Assembly: GCF_030209435.1 (NCBI RefSeq)
Contig: NZ_JARVRX010000003.1
Coordinates: forward strand, 372,001 to 436,000
Length of the DNA stretch: 64,000 bases
Source: Mycolicibacterium sp. lyk4-40-TYG-92
Lineage (GTDB): Bacteria > Actinomycetota > Actinomycetes > Mycobacteriales > Mycobacteriaceae
Reading direction: 5' to 3'
A program made the translations under genes and the position numbers. Below, in pieces: positions 46,534 to 54,899 of the stretch. Under the pieces are notes generated by a model. It had not been told where the DNA came from. It worked only from the letters and a program-made list of their open reading frames with translations, and ran no database searches. Position 1 is the first letter of the stretch; the number at the start of each line of letters is the position of its first letter.

Positions 46534-49006
46534 CGGAAAGAGCGGGGCTGGGCGCCACAGCCGATCGGACAACGACGCCACCAGAGGACCGGGAGCCGGC
46601 GCACCGCAAGGCCGCCCCGGGCCCGTGCCGCCGGATGACCGACGGACCATGATCCTGCCGCCGGTCGGCAAGGCCGACGACCCACGGCTGCGAGACCCCA
46701 TCGACGCCGTGAAGGCCGCGCTCGACGGCACCAAGCGCCCGGCTCAGCCCCCGATGAGCCCGAGCCCGGGCATGAACCCGCCGCCGAAGTCGCCACCGCC
46801 ACCGCCACCGCGGACCGGTGGTGGCAGTGGCGGCAGCACCGGCGGTCCACAGTTGCCGCAGTTCAAGTGGAACTGGAAGGTGTTCCGCCGGTTCTGCTAC
46901 GCGGGCGCCGTGGTGTTGCTGGTGCTGCCGATCGTCACGTTCGCCATGGCATACCTCATCGTCGACATCCCCAAGCCGGGCGACATCCGCACCAACCAGG
47001 TGTCGACCATCCTGGCCAGCGACGGCTCCGAGCTCGCGAAGTTCGTCCCGCCGGAGGGCAACCGCGTCGACGTCAACATCGAGCAGATTCCGGTGCACGT
47101 CCGCAACGCGGTGATGGCCGCCGAGGACCGGGACTTCTACACCAACCCGGGCTTCTCGTTCTCGGGTTTCGCGCGAGCGTTCAAGAACAACATCTTTGGC
47201 GGCGACCTGCAGGGCGGGTCGACCATCACGCAGCAGTACGTGAAGAACGCCTTGGTCGGTGACGCCCGCTCCGGCGTCGGCGGCTTGGTCCGCAAGGCCA
47301 AGGAGCTGGTGATCGCCACCAAGATGTCGCGGCAGTGGTCGAAAGACGAAGTGCTGCAGTCGTACCTGAACATCATCTATTTCGGCCGCGGCACCTACGG
47401 CATCGGCGCGGCGTCGAAGGCGTACTTCGGCAAGCCCGTCGAGCAGCTCGACGTGGCCGAGGGCGCGCTGCTCGCGGCCCTGATCCAGCGGCCGTCGACC
47501 CTGGACCCGGCCGTCGACCCGGAGGGTGCCGCCGAGCGCTGGAACTGGGTGCTCGACGGCATGGTGACCATGGGTGCGCTGTCCAAGGAGGACCGCGCAC
47601 AGCAGAAGTTCCCGGCCACGGTGCCGCCCGAACAGGCGCGGCAGGCGAACCAGACCGAAGGCCCCAACGGACTGATCCAGCGGCAGGTGATGAAGGAGCT
47701 CCAGAGCATCTTCAACATCAACGAGCAGGCGCTGAACACCGAGGGGCTGCAGGTCACCACGACCATCGACCCGAAGGCGCAGTCGGCGGCCGAGGACGCG
47801 GTGTCGAAATACCTGGACGGCCAGGCCGACGACATGCGGGCCGCGGTGGTGTCGGTCGATCCGCATACCGGCGGCATCAAGGCCTATTACGGCGGTTCCG
47901 ACGCCAACGGCTTCGACTTCGCGCAGGCCGGTCTGCCGACGGGTTCGTCGTTCAAGGTGTTCGCGCTGGTGGCGGCCCTCGAGCAGGGCATCGGGCTGGG
48001 CTACCAGGTCGACAGCTCGCCGGTGACGGTCAACGGCATCAACATCACCAACGTCGAGGGCGAGGGCTGCGGCACCTGCAGCATCGCCGAGGCGCTCAAG
48101 CGGTCGCTGAACACCAGCTACTACCGGTTGATGCTCAAGCTCAAGCACGGCGCGCAGGACGTCGCCGACGCCGCGCACAAGGCCGGTGTCGCCGACAGCT
48201 TCCCGGGTGTCGAGCACACGCTGTCCGAGGACGGGAAGGGCGGTCCGCCCAACAACGGTGTGGTGCTGGGTCAGTACCAGAGCCGCGCGCTGGACATGGC
48301 GTCCGCGTACGCGACGCTGGCGGCGTCCGGCGAGTACCACAAGCCGCACTTCGTACAGAAGGTCGTCAACGGCGACGGACAGGTGCTGTTCGACGCGGCC
48401 TCCCAGGACAACTCGGGTGAGCAGCGGATTCCGAAGGCCGTCGCCGACAACGTGACGTCGGCGATGCAGCCGATCGCGGGCTACTCGCGTGGCCACAACC
48501 TGGCCGGCGGACGGCCGTCGGCCGCCAAGACGGGCACCGTGCAGCTCGGTGACACCGGCGCCAACCGCGACGCCTGGATGGTCGGCTACACGCCGTCGCT
48601 GTCCACCGCGGTGTGGGTCGGTACGACGGCCGGGACGCAGCCGCTGGTCAACAAGGGCGGCGGGCCGGTGTACGGCTCGGGCCTGCCCTCGGACATCTGG
48701 AAGTCGACGATGGACGGTGCGCTCAAGGGCACCGACAACGAGTCGTTCCCGAAGCCGACCGCCATCGGCGGGTACGCGGGCGTGCCGCAGGCGCCGCCGG
48801 TGGTGAAGCCGCCGACGCCGGACGATCAGCAGGGACCCCCGCCGGGCGCGCCGACGGAGACGGTGGTCCAGCCGACGCTCGTCGTCGCGCCGGGCATCAC
48901 CATCCCGTTCGGGCCGCCGACCACAATGCAGGTTGCCCCGCACCAGGATGCGCCGCCTCCGGGTGGCGGCGACCCGAACCAGCCTGGCCCCCCGCCGCCG
49001 CCGTGA
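46526..49006 (+). CDS. ponA1: Bifunctional penicillin-binding protein PonA1
   Basis: Class A PBP, 826 residues, making and cross-linking peptidoglycan at the growing poles. A Pro-rich cytosolic N-terminus is followed by a membrane anchor (FCYAGAVVLLVLPIVTFAMAYLIV), the glycosyltransferase domain with catalytic Glu200 (AAEDRDFY) and GGSTITQQYVKN, and the transpeptidase domain with Ser474-x-x-Lys477 (SSFK), Ser527-Leu-Asn529 and Lys668-Thr-Gly. The C-terminal tail is Pro-rich and extracellular. GTG 46526 overlaps the preceding gene by 8 nt; an earlier GTG at 46490 is in frame. The stop overlaps the next start (GTGA). Confidence 0.95.
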   Translation: MSDGKSGAGRHSRSDNDATRGPGAGAPQGRPGPVPPDDRRTMILPPVGKADDPRLRDPIDAVKAALDGTKRPAQPPMSPSPGMNPPPKSPPPPPPRTGGGSGGSTGGPQLPQFKWNWKVFRRFCYAGAVVLLVLPIVTFAMAYLIVDIPKPGDIRTNQVSTILASDGSELAKFVPPEGNRVDVNIEQIPVHVRNAVMAAEDRDFYTNPGFSFSGFARAFKNNIFGGDLQGGSTITQQYVKNALVGDARSGVGGLVRKAKELVIATKMSRQWSKDEVLQSYLNIIYFGRGTYGIGAASKAYFGKPVEQLDVAEGALLAALIQRPSTLDPAVDPEGAAERWNWVLDGMVTMGALSKEDRAQQKFPATVPPEQARQANQTEGPNGLIQRQVMKELQSIFNINEQALNTEGLQVTTTIDPKAQSAAEDAVSKYLDGQADDMRAAVVSVDPHTGGIKAYYGGSDANGFDFAQAGLPTGSSFKVFALVAALEQGIGLGYQVDSSPVTVNGINITNVEGEGCGTCSIAEALKRSLNTSYYRLMLKLKHGAQDVADAAHKAGVADSFPGVEHTLSEDGKGGPPNNGVVLGQYQSRALDMASAYATLAASGEYHKPHFVQKVVNGDGQVLFDAASQDNSGEQRIPKAVADNVTSAMQPIAGYSRGHNLAGGRPSAAKTGTVQLGDTGANRDAWMVGYTPSLSTAVWVGTTAGTQPLVNKGGGPVYGSGLPSDIWKSTMDGALKGTDNESFPKPTAIGGYAGVPQAPPVVKPPTPDDQQGPPPGAPTETVVQPTLVVAPGITIPFGPPTTMQVAPHQDAPPPGGGDPNQPGPPPPP

Positions 49007-50652
49007 CGGTCGACGAACCAGACGAGTCCGGCGTCCCGACGGTCTCGCCGGCCCGCCTCGCCCGGGACCTGCGCAGCGCCGACGACCGCGACCTGCCCAG
49101 CCGGACCGACGTCATGGGTGCGGCGCTGTCCGGTGTCGTAGGCGGGCCGGTGGGCCGGCACGCGATGATCGGCCGGGCGCCGTTCCTCACCCCGTTCCGG
49201 GTGCTGCTGATCATCGCGCTGGTCTTCCTCGGGCTGGGCTACACCACCAAGGCGCCGTGCCTGGTGACGACCGGCACGGGCACCGCCGATCAGCGCGTCG
49301 CCAACTGGCAGAACCAGCGCGCCTACTACGAGTTCTGCTACTCGGACACCGTGCCGCTGTACACCGCGGAGCTGCTGAACCTGGGCAAGTTCCCGTACAA
49401 GTCCAGCTGGATCGAAACCGACAGCGCGCAGAAGCCGCGCGTCCAGTACGACGGCACCCGCGCGATCCGCTACATGGAGTATCCGGTGCTGACCGGCATG
49501 TACCAGTACGCGTCCATGTCGGTGGCCAAGACGTACACGGCGCTGTCCAAGCTGGTCCGGATGCCGGTGGTCGCCGAGGTGATCATGTTCTTCAACATCT
49601 CGGCGTTCGGGCTTGCGCTGGCCTGGATGGCCACCGTCTGGGCGACCATGCGAATGTCCGGGCGGCGGCCGTGGGACGCCGCCGTGGTGGCCGGGTCGCC
49701 GATCCTGATCTTCCAGGCATTCACCAATTTCGACGCTCTCGCGACGGCATGCGCGGCCGGCGCCATGCTGGCGTGGTCGCGCCGAAAACCGGTGGTGGCC
49801 GGACTGTTGATCGGGGTCGGGGTGGCCCTGAAGCTGTATCCGCTGCTGCTGCTGATCCCGCTGGCGATGCTGGCGGTGCGGACCGGCAAGTGGCGGCCGG
49901 TGGCCAAGACCGCGATCACGGCGCTGGTCACGTGGATAGTCGTCAATCTGCCGATCATGGTGATGTTCCCGCGGGGGTGGTCGGAGTTCTTCCGGCTCAA
50001 CACCCGCCGCGGTGACGACATGGACTCGCTCTACAACGTCGTGAAGTCCTTCACCGGCTGGGGCGGGTTCGACACCAATCTCGGATTCTGGGAACCGCCG
50101 ACGGTGCTCAACACCGTCTCGGCGGTGCTGTTCGTCTTGTGTTGTGCGGCAATCGCATACATCGCGTGGACGGCGCCGCAGCGACCGCGGCTGGCACAAC
50201 TGGCGTTCCTCGTGGTCGCGGCGTTCCTGCTGACCAACAAGGTGTGGAGCCCGCAGTACTCGCTGTGGCTGGTGCCGCTGGCCGCGCTGGCGCTGCCGCA
50301 TCGCCGAATCCTGTTGGCGTGGATGACCATCGACGCGCTGATCTGGATTCCACGGATGCTCTACCTGTACGGCGACCCCAAGCTCGGGCTGCCCGAGCAG
50401 TTCTTCACCACCACGGTCCTGCTGCGCGACATCGCGGTGATCGGCCTGTGCGCGTTGGTTATTCGCGCCATCTACCGGCCGGAGCTGGATCTGGTCCGCT
50501 GGGGCGGCCGCGTCGACGATCCGTCGGGCGGCGTGTTCGACGAGGCCGACGACAATCCGCCACGCTGGTTGCCCGCCCGGTTACGGCCCCGCCCGATCGT
50601 CGTCGCCGAACCCGATCCGGAGCCGGAACCGCAGCTCGCGCCCTCGGCATAA
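49003..50652 (+). CDS. GT87-type polyprenol-phosphate-dependent glycosyltransferase (Rv0051)
   Basis: 549-residue multi-spanning membrane protein of the DUF2029/GT87 family, related to PimE/aftC-type mannosyl- or arabinosyltransferases. Around ten hydrophobic segments are visible; the extracytoplasmic loop with YMEYPVLTGMYQYASMSV contains the E-Y-P motif seen in GT87 members, and LTNKVWSPQYSLWLVPLAAL is the other conserved block. GTG 49003 overlaps the ponA1 stop, so it is in the ponA1 operon. The sugar and acceptor are unknown; an envelope polysaccharide role is inferred. Confidence 0.86.
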   Translation: MTVDEPDESGVPTVSPARLARDLRSADDRDLPSRTDVMGAALSGVVGGPVGRHAMIGRAPFLTPFRVLLIIALVFLGLGYTTKAPCLVTTGTGTADQRVANWQNQRAYYEFCYSDTVPLYTAELLNLGKFPYKSSWIETDSAQKPRVQYDGTRAIRYMEYPVLTGMYQYASMSVAKTYTALSKLVRMPVVAEVIMFFNISAFGLALAWMATVWATMRMSGRRPWDAAVVAGSPILIFQAFTNFDALATACAAGAMLAWSRRKPVVAGLLIGVGVALKLYPLLLLIPLAMLAVRTGKWRPVAKTAITALVTWIVVNLPIMVMFPRGWSEFFRLNTRRGDDMDSLYNVVKSFTGWGGFDTNLGFWEPPTVLNTVSAVLFVLCCAAIAYIAWTAPQRPRLAQLAFLVVAAFLLTNKVWSPQYSLWLVPLAALALPHRRILLAWMTIDALIWIPRMLYLYGDPKLGLPEQFFTTTVLLRDIAVIGLCALVIRAIYRPELDLVRWGGRVDDPSGGVFDEADDNPPRWLPARLRPRPIVVAEPDPEPEPQLAPSA

Positions 50653-50692
50653 ATGGGCTGCGTTCCGTCGCGCGCAGTGGCAGGGTCGAGGC

Positions 50693-51157
50693 GTGACCGA
50701 CCTGACGTTCTCCGATTCCGTTGTCATCAACTCCGATCCCGACACCCTCTACGCCCTGGTCTCCGACGTGACCAACATGGGTCAGTGGAGCCCGCAGTGC
50801 AAAGCGTGCTGGTGGGAGGACGAAGACGGCGGCCCGGTGGCCGGCGCCTGGTTCAAGGGCCGCAACGAAGCCGGTGACCGGATCTGGGAGACCCGCAGCC
50901 AGGTGGTCGTCGCCGAACCCGGTCGCGAGTTCGTCTGGGAAGTCAACGGCGGGTGGGTGCGCTGGGGATTCACGCTCGATCCCGCCGACGGCGGTACGCG
51001 CCTGACGCAGTCATGGGAGTTCCTGCCCGCCGGCATCGCGGGCTTCCACGAGCGCTGGGGTGACGACGCCGCTGCCCAGATCGCGCTTCGTACGAAGTAC
51101 GCGAAGGAAGGCATCCCGCTGACTCTGGCGGCGATCAAGAAGACGGCCGAGGACTAG
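50693..51157 (+). CDS. SRPBCC (polyketide cyclase/START-like) protein
   Basis: 154-residue SRPBCC-fold protein: SDSVVINSDPDTLYALVSDVTNMGQWSPQCKACWWED at the N-terminus, EFVWEVNGGWVRWGFTLDPADGGTRLTQSWEF in the middle, and a long C-terminal helix. This group binds hydrophobic ligands in a helix-grip cavity; no ligand can be named. GTG 50693 with GTCGAGG just upstream. The last gene of the plus-strand run from ponA1. Confidence 0.85.
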   Translation: MTDLTFSDSVVINSDPDTLYALVSDVTNMGQWSPQCKACWWEDEDGGPVAGAWFKGRNEAGDRIWETRSQVVVAEPGREFVWEVNGGWVRWGFTLDPADGGTRLTQSWEFLPAGIAGFHERWGDDAAAQIALRTKYAKEGIPLTLAAIKKTAED

Positions 51158-51177
51158 GTCCTCTTCTTCACGGGGTT

Positions 51178-51232
51178 GACCCTGCGCTGAGGGCGCAGAA
51201 GTCCGAGTAGCTGGAGCCCTGGTTACAGGGTC
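51178..51232. repeat. Structured repeat SR, copy 4 (orphan)
   Basis: Arms GACCCTG (51178-51184) and CAGGGTC (51226-51232) enclose exactly 41 nt containing GCAGAAGTCCGAG. The loop length and core match the other three copies, while the stem sequence differs with compensatory changes. This copy lies between the SRPBCC stop and copy 1. It also has an internal stem CTGCGC-tgagg-GCGCAG, so it may end SRPBCC transcription. Confidence 0.75.
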
Positions 51233-51260
51233 GGTATCGGCAGTTGCGGTTGTGGCCGTT

Positions 51261-51315
51261 GACTCTGAACACCAGGCGGAGAAGTTCGAGTGGCGTGTGC
51301 CGCCGGCGCAGAGTC
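51261..51315. repeat. Structured repeat SR, copy 1
   Basis: Arms GACTCTG and CAGAGTC enclose 41 nt with core GGAGAAGTTCGAG; the stem extends to 10 bp (GTTGACTCTG at 51258-51267 with CAGAGTCAAC at 51309-51318). It lies 38 nt past the stop codon of the minus-strand gene ending at 51356. Confidence 0.8.
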
Positions 51316-51355
51316 AACAGCGGCCGCTGGTACGGGGTCGATGACCAACCCCGAC

Positions 51356-51946
51356 TCAACTCTGATACGTCGGCGGGTACTGCGGAAAGTAGTGCGGCAC
51401 AGTCTGAGTCGGCTCCGCCCTGATCCACGCGGTGGTCGACGGCAACAACGCCAGGACCATCGTGGCGATCGGGAATGCGAGGCCGACGAAGGCGCTGACG
51501 ACACTTTGGGACGTGTGCCAGTCGTCCGACGTCACGGCGGTGCTGAAGACAGCGGTCATCAGGTTGCTCACGATGGCCACCGCACATCCGCTGACCACGA
51601 GCCACCGGCCGAGCATCTTGCGTCGAAAGAGCAGCACCGCGCCGGTGATGAGCAAGGCGCTCAACAACATGCCGAGCACGAACGCGATGATCACCAGGGC
51701 GACCATCCCGATGGCCAGGACGCCGAAGATGCTGTCGAGGATCTCGTAATCAGAAGGCTTGAATTGACTGCCGATCGTTGCGATGGCGATCAGGAAGAAC
51801 AGCGAGACTGCGGTGATGGCGAGGCTGAGCAATCCGCCCAGCGTCGCCAGCACTCCGGCGGTGATGGCGGTGCCGCCGCTCGGCTGGGCCGATGTCGCCG
51901 GCGGGACGGCGTAGGCACCTGGCTCCGGGTACTGCGGATACGTCAT
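51356..51946 (-). CDS. Tandem membrane paralogue A (DUF4190-like)
   Basis: 196-residue membrane protein. A short Pro/Tyr-rich cytosolic N-terminus (TYPQYPEPGAYAVPP) is followed by four hydrophobic segments (AITAGVLATLGGLLSLAITAVSLFFL; FGVLAIGMVALVIIAFVLGMLLSALLITGAVLLF; VVSGCAVAIVSNLMTAVF; SVVSAFVGLAFPIATMVLALLP) and a tail ending YFPQYPPTYQS. ATG 51946 has GAGGGGGA upstream. It shares FRRKMLGRWL..GCA.AIVSN with paralogue C. Function unknown; last of three tandem paralogues. Confidence 0.8.
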   Translation of the reverse strand: MTYPQYPEPGAYAVPPATSAQPSGGTAITAGVLATLGGLLSLAITAVSLFFLIAIATIGSQFKPSDYEILDSIFGVLAIGMVALVIIAFVLGMLLSALLITGAVLLFRRKMLGRWLVVSGCAVAIVSNLMTAVFSTAVTSDDWHTSQSVVSAFVGLAFPIATMVLALLPSTTAWIRAEPTQTVPHYFPQYPPTYQS

Positions 51947-52024
51947 GCGTCCCCCTCGCTGACAACGGTGAAGCCAGCCTATCGGCGGGTCACGGATGCC
52001 GGGATCACGGAAGACTTTTGCATT

Positions 52025-52079
52025 GACTGCGAACTGACGCTGCAAAAGTTCGAGTGGGTGTCTGCGCAGATTCGCAGTC
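52025..52079. repeat. Structured repeat SR, copy 2
   Basis: Arms GACTGCG and CGCAGTC enclose 41 nt with core GCAAAAGTTCGAG; the stem extends to 9 bp (GACTGCGAA/TTCGCAGTC). A second pairing, CTTTTGCA (52015-52022) with TGCAAAAG (52041-52048), interleaves with it. It lies 27 nt past the stop of paralogue B. Confidence 0.82.
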
Positions 52080-52105
52080 GGCGCATCGCGCGCGGCCGGC
52101 CGACC

Positions 52106-52723
52106 TCAGCCCTGGTACGGCGGCGGGTAGTACGGATATGGCTGCGGCGCAACGGGATTCCCCTTGGCGCGTATCCAACGGGAGGTCGAGGGCAAGAAGG
52201 TCAGCACGACGGTCGCCACCGAAAAGATCACGATCGGCAGGGCGATCACCCCGACGACGCCGGACCCGTCCGCATTTGCCGCCAGGAAGGCTCCCAATCC
52301 GAACGCGAAGATGGGCACGCATCCGACGCCGATGAGCCAGCGACTGGCCGGCTTGCGCGACAGCAGCATGAAACCGCCGGCCAGGATCAGCAGACCGCCG
52401 ATGACCGACATCGAAAGGAACAAGTCGCCGACGTGCGATGTAGAGCGGGTGGTGAAGGGGTCCGGTTTTTTCGTGAGGGACTCAACCAGGGCCATGGCGC
52501 CGAGGCAGCCATGCAGCAGCCCGCCCATCACCGCCAGCACGCCCGCGATGACTCCGCCGACCCCGCCAGTCGATGCAGGCGGCTCGGGTGTGGCCGGATA
52601 ACCACCTGGAAAACCGCCCGGCTGCAGGTATCCCTGCTGGTAGCCGGGCTGGGCCGGATAGCCCTGCGGATACCCGGGCTGCCCCGGAAATCCTTGGCCG
52701 TAGGGCCCCTGTGGGTGGTTCAT
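52106..52723 (-). CDS. Tandem membrane paralogue B (DUF4190-like)
   Basis: 205-residue membrane protein with a Gly/Pro/Tyr/Gln-rich N-terminus (repeated PGYPQGYPAQPGYQQGY), then hydrophobic segments (GVGGVIAGVLAVMGGLLHGCLGAMALV; DLFLSMSVIGGLLILAGGFMLLSR; LIGVGCVPIFAFGLGAFLAA; VVGVIALPIVIFSVATVVLTFLPS) and a tail ending PYPYYPPPYQG. ATG 52723 is preceded by the same AGCGAGGGGGACGC leader as paralogue A. Clearly homologous to C in both ends but diverged in the middle. Function unknown. Confidence 0.8.
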   Translation of the reverse strand: MNHPQGPYGQGFPGQPGYPQGYPAQPGYQQGYLQPGGFPGGYPATPEPPASTGGVGGVIAGVLAVMGGLLHGCLGAMALVESLTKKPDPFTTRSTSHVGDLFLSMSVIGGLLILAGGFMLLSRKPASRWLIGVGCVPIFAFGLGAFLAANADGSGVVGVIALPIVIFSVATVVLTFLPSTSRWIRAKGNPVAPQPYPYYPPPYQG

Positions 52724-52784
52724 GCGTCCCCCTCGCTGGCAACTAGCTGGGAACCAGACTATCGGCGATGAAGACTTCTGCGTC

Positions 52785-52839
52785 GACAGCGAACTGACGC
52801 CGCAGAAGTTCGAGCAGCGGTGTGCGTGGATTCGCAGTC
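52785..52839. repeat. Structured repeat SR, copy 3
   Basis: Arms GACAGCG and CGCAGTC (one mismatch) enclose 41 nt with core GCAGAAGTTCGAG; the extended stem pairs 12 of 14 (52780-52793 with 52831-52844). The second pairing CTTCTGCG (52775-52782) with CGCAGAAG (52801-52808) shows two compensatory changes relative to copy 2. It lies 13-18 nt past the stop of paralogue C, exactly 760 bp from copy 2. Confidence 0.82.
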
Positions 52840-52856
52840 AACGCTTGTCGCCCACC

Positions 52857-53510
52857 TCAGCCCTGATACGGCGGCAGGTGCTGCGGAAAGTATTGCGGCG
52901 CAACGGGAGTTCGTTTGGCCTGAATCCACGCGGTCGTTGCCGGCAGCAGCACCAGCACGACGGTGGTGACCGGGAAGATCAGGCCCAGAAGCGGCAGCAC
53001 GGCCAAGCCCCCGTAGCCCGGGTAGCCGGCCGTGGCAGTGGTACGCACCGCGAAGCCGATCACATTGCTCACGATGGCCAGCGCGCATCCGCCGACGATG
53101 AGCCAGCGCCCGAGCATCTTGCGTTGAAACAGCATCACGGCGCCAGCTAGGAGCACTACCCCGAAGATGATGCTGGCCAGGCTCCCGACGATCAGCAAGG
53201 CGTAGACCCCGCCGGAAATGTCGGAGACCTGCGACAGCCCGGCGTCACTCTTGATCGCGGCGATGCCGATCAGGGCGAGAATCCCGCTGCCGAGGCCCGC
53301 GAACGCGCCCAGTGCGGCCAGCACACCCGCACTGATCGCCGTGCCACCACTGGCCGTCGGCGTCGGATAACCGCTCGGAAAACCGCCCGGCTGCGGGTAT
53401 CCCTGCTGGTAGCCGGGCTGGGCCGGATAACCCTGTGGATACCCCGGCTGCTGCGGGTACCCGGGCTGCCCCGGAAACCCCTGGCCGTACGGCCCCTGCG
53501 GATAGGTCAT
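52857..53510 (-). CDS. Tandem membrane paralogue C (DUF4190-like)
   Basis: 217-residue membrane protein, the most complete member: Gly/Pro/Tyr/Gln-rich N-terminus of about 48 residues, four membrane segments (AISAGVLAALGAFAGLGSGILALIGIAAI; GVYALLIVGSLASIIFGVVLLAGAVMLF; LIVGGCALAIVSNVIGFAV; LAVLPLLGLIFPVTTVVLVLLPA), tail ending YFPQHLPPYQG. ATG 53510 with an AGCGAGGGGGACGC leader. Similar Pro/Tyr-rich tails in actinobacterial membrane proteins may mediate condensation or contact with other envelope proteins (inference). First gene of the triplet. Confidence 0.8.
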   Translation of the reverse strand: MTYPQGPYGQGFPGQPGYPQQPGYPQGYPAQPGYQQGYPQPGGFPSGYPTPTASGGTAISAGVLAALGAFAGLGSGILALIGIAAIKSDAGLSQVSDISGGVYALLIVGSLASIIFGVVLLAGAVMLFQRKMLGRWLIVGGCALAIVSNVIGFAVRTTATAGYPGYGGLAVLPLLGLIFPVTTVVLVLLPATTAWIQAKRTPVAPQYFPQHLPPYQG

Positions 53511-53651
53511 GCGTCCCCCTCGCTGACAATGATCTGCACCCAGAGTAGCGATCTTGACGCCCCCGTCAGGACGCCTCTTCTGAGCGCCGATTTCGCAGCT
53601 CAGGGGCTCTTCGGGTAACCTGACCCGGTTGCCGACGCAGGCGACCCTCCT

Positions 53652-53671
53652 GCCACGGAACACGCCGTGGC
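53652..53671 (+). promoter_or_regulatory. Hairpin in the rpsF leader
   Basis: GCCACGG - aacacg - CCGTGGC is a perfect 7-bp hairpin 12 nt upstream of the rpsF Shine-Dalgarno. In several bacteria S6:S18 binds a leader RNA to repress this operon; this hairpin is a candidate site, but the conserved S6:S18 motif is not proven here. Confidence 0.45.
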
Positions 53672-53702
53672 CGATACGACCATAGGAGGTGATGGGTTCC
53701 AC

Positions 53703-53993
53703 ATGCGTCCATACGAAATCATGGTCATTCTCGACCCCACACTTGACGAGCGCACCGTAGCTCCGTCGCTGGAGACGTTCCTGAACGTCATCCGCAAAGA
53801 CGGCGGCAGCGTCGAAAAGGTGGACATCTGGGGCCGTCGCCGGCTGGCTTACGAGATCGCCAAGCACGGTGAAGGCATCTACGCGGTTGTCGACCTGAAG
53901 GCCGAACCGGCCACGGTCAACGAGCTCGACCGTCAGCTGAACCTGAACGAGTCGGTGTTGCGTACCAAGGTCCTGCGGACCGACAAGCACTAG
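53703..53993 (+). CDS. rpsF: 30S ribosomal protein S6
   Basis: 96-residue S6: [19 protein letters not shown] at the start and [21 protein letters not shown] in the middle are standard; it ends VLRTDKH. A near-perfect SD (AGGAGGTGAT) lies 9 nt upstream of ATG 53703. First gene of rpsF-ssb-rpsR-rplI, orthologue of Rv0053. Confidence 0.97.
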   Translation: MRPYEIMVILDPTLDERTVAPSLETFLNVIRKDGGSVEKVDIWGRRRLAYEIAKHGEGIYAVVDLKAEPATVNELDRQLNLNESVLRTKVLRTDKH

Positions 53994-54075
53994 AAGTAGC
54001 CAAGCTTCTGCGGATTTGTCGCGGGCCTTGCGTAGGCTCGCGCCTAATTCACCCAATCCGTCCCAGGAGGATCTC

Positions 54076-54582
54076 GTGGCTGGTGACACCACCATCACCG
54101 TTATCGGAAACCTGACCGCTGACCCGGAGCTGCGTTTCACGCCGTCCGGTGCTGCTGTTGCGAACTTCACCGTGGCCTCGACGCCGCGGATGTTCGACCG
54201 GCAGAGCAATGAGTGGAAGGACGGGGAGGCGCTGTTCCTCCGCTGCAACATCTGGCGCGAGGCGGCCGAGAACGTCGCCGAGAGCCTGACCCGGGGGTCG
54301 CGTGTCATCGTGACCGGCCGGCTGAAGCAGCGCTCGTTCGAGACCCGCGAGGGTGAGAAGCGCACCGTGATGGAGGTCGAGGTCGATGAGATCGGCCCGT
54401 CCCTGCGGTACGCGACGGCGAAGGTGAACAAGGCCAACCGCAGTGGCGGAGGCGGTGGCGGCTTCGGCGGCGGCGGTTCCCGTCAGCCTGCCGGTGGCGG
54501 CGGCGCTCCGGCCGACGACCCGTGGGGCAGTGCCCCGGCTTCGGGTTCGTTCGGCGGCGCCGACGACGAGCCGCCCTTCTGA
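54076..54582 (+). CDS. ssb: Single-stranded DNA-binding protein
   Basis: 168-residue SSB: OB-fold N-terminal domain ([66 protein letters not shown]), Gly-rich linker (about 122-140), and the acidic tip DDEPPF that recruits repair and replication proteins. GTG 54076 has CAGGAGG 8 nt upstream. Orthologue of Rv0054. Confidence 0.97.
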   Translation: MAGDTTITVIGNLTADPELRFTPSGAAVANFTVASTPRMFDRQSNEWKDGEALFLRCNIWREAAENVAESLTRGSRVIVTGRLKQRSFETREGEKRTVMEVEVDEIGPSLRYATAKVNKANRSGGGGGGFGGGGSRQPAGGGGAPADDPWGSAPASGSFGGADDEPPF

Positions 54583-54629
54583 TCCACGTAATTGGCTGGG
54601 CAACCAGCTAGACCCAGAAAGAGAAAGAC

Positions 54630-54884
54630 ATGGCCAAGGCCACCAAGCGGCGTCCGGCGCCGGAAAAGCCGGTCAAGACCCGCAAGTGCGTGTTCTGCTC
54701 CAAGAAGGCGCAGACCATCGATTACAAGGACACCGGACTGCTCCGGACCTACATCAGCGAGCGCGGCAAGATCCGTGCCCGTCGCGTCACCGGTAACTGC
54801 GTGCAGCACCAGCGTGACATCGCCATCGCCGTGAAGAACGCCCGCGAGGTCGCGTTGCTTCCGTTCAGCTCGTCGACTCGATAG
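54630..54884 (+). CDS. rpsR: 30S ribosomal protein S18, zinc-binding form
   Basis: 84-residue S18. Cys20, Cys23, Cys57 and His60 ([15 protein letters not shown]) form a zinc-ribbon set, so this is the C+ (zinc-replete) paralogue; mycobacteria often carry a C- S18 under Zur elsewhere. ATG 54630 has an AGAAAGAGAAAG purine tract upstream. Orthologue of Rv0055. Confidence 0.96.
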   Translation: MAKATKRRPAPEKPVKTRKCVFCSKKAQTIDYKDTGLLRTYISERGKIRARRVTGNCVQHQRDIAIAVKNAREVALLPFSSSTR

Positions 54885-54899
54885 GGAGGACTGAGAGAT

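Noticed and set aside
46439..48943. 834-codon minus-strand frame opposite ponA1
   Set aside because: Typical GC-rich antisense shadow; PonA1 on the plus strand has every catalytic motif.
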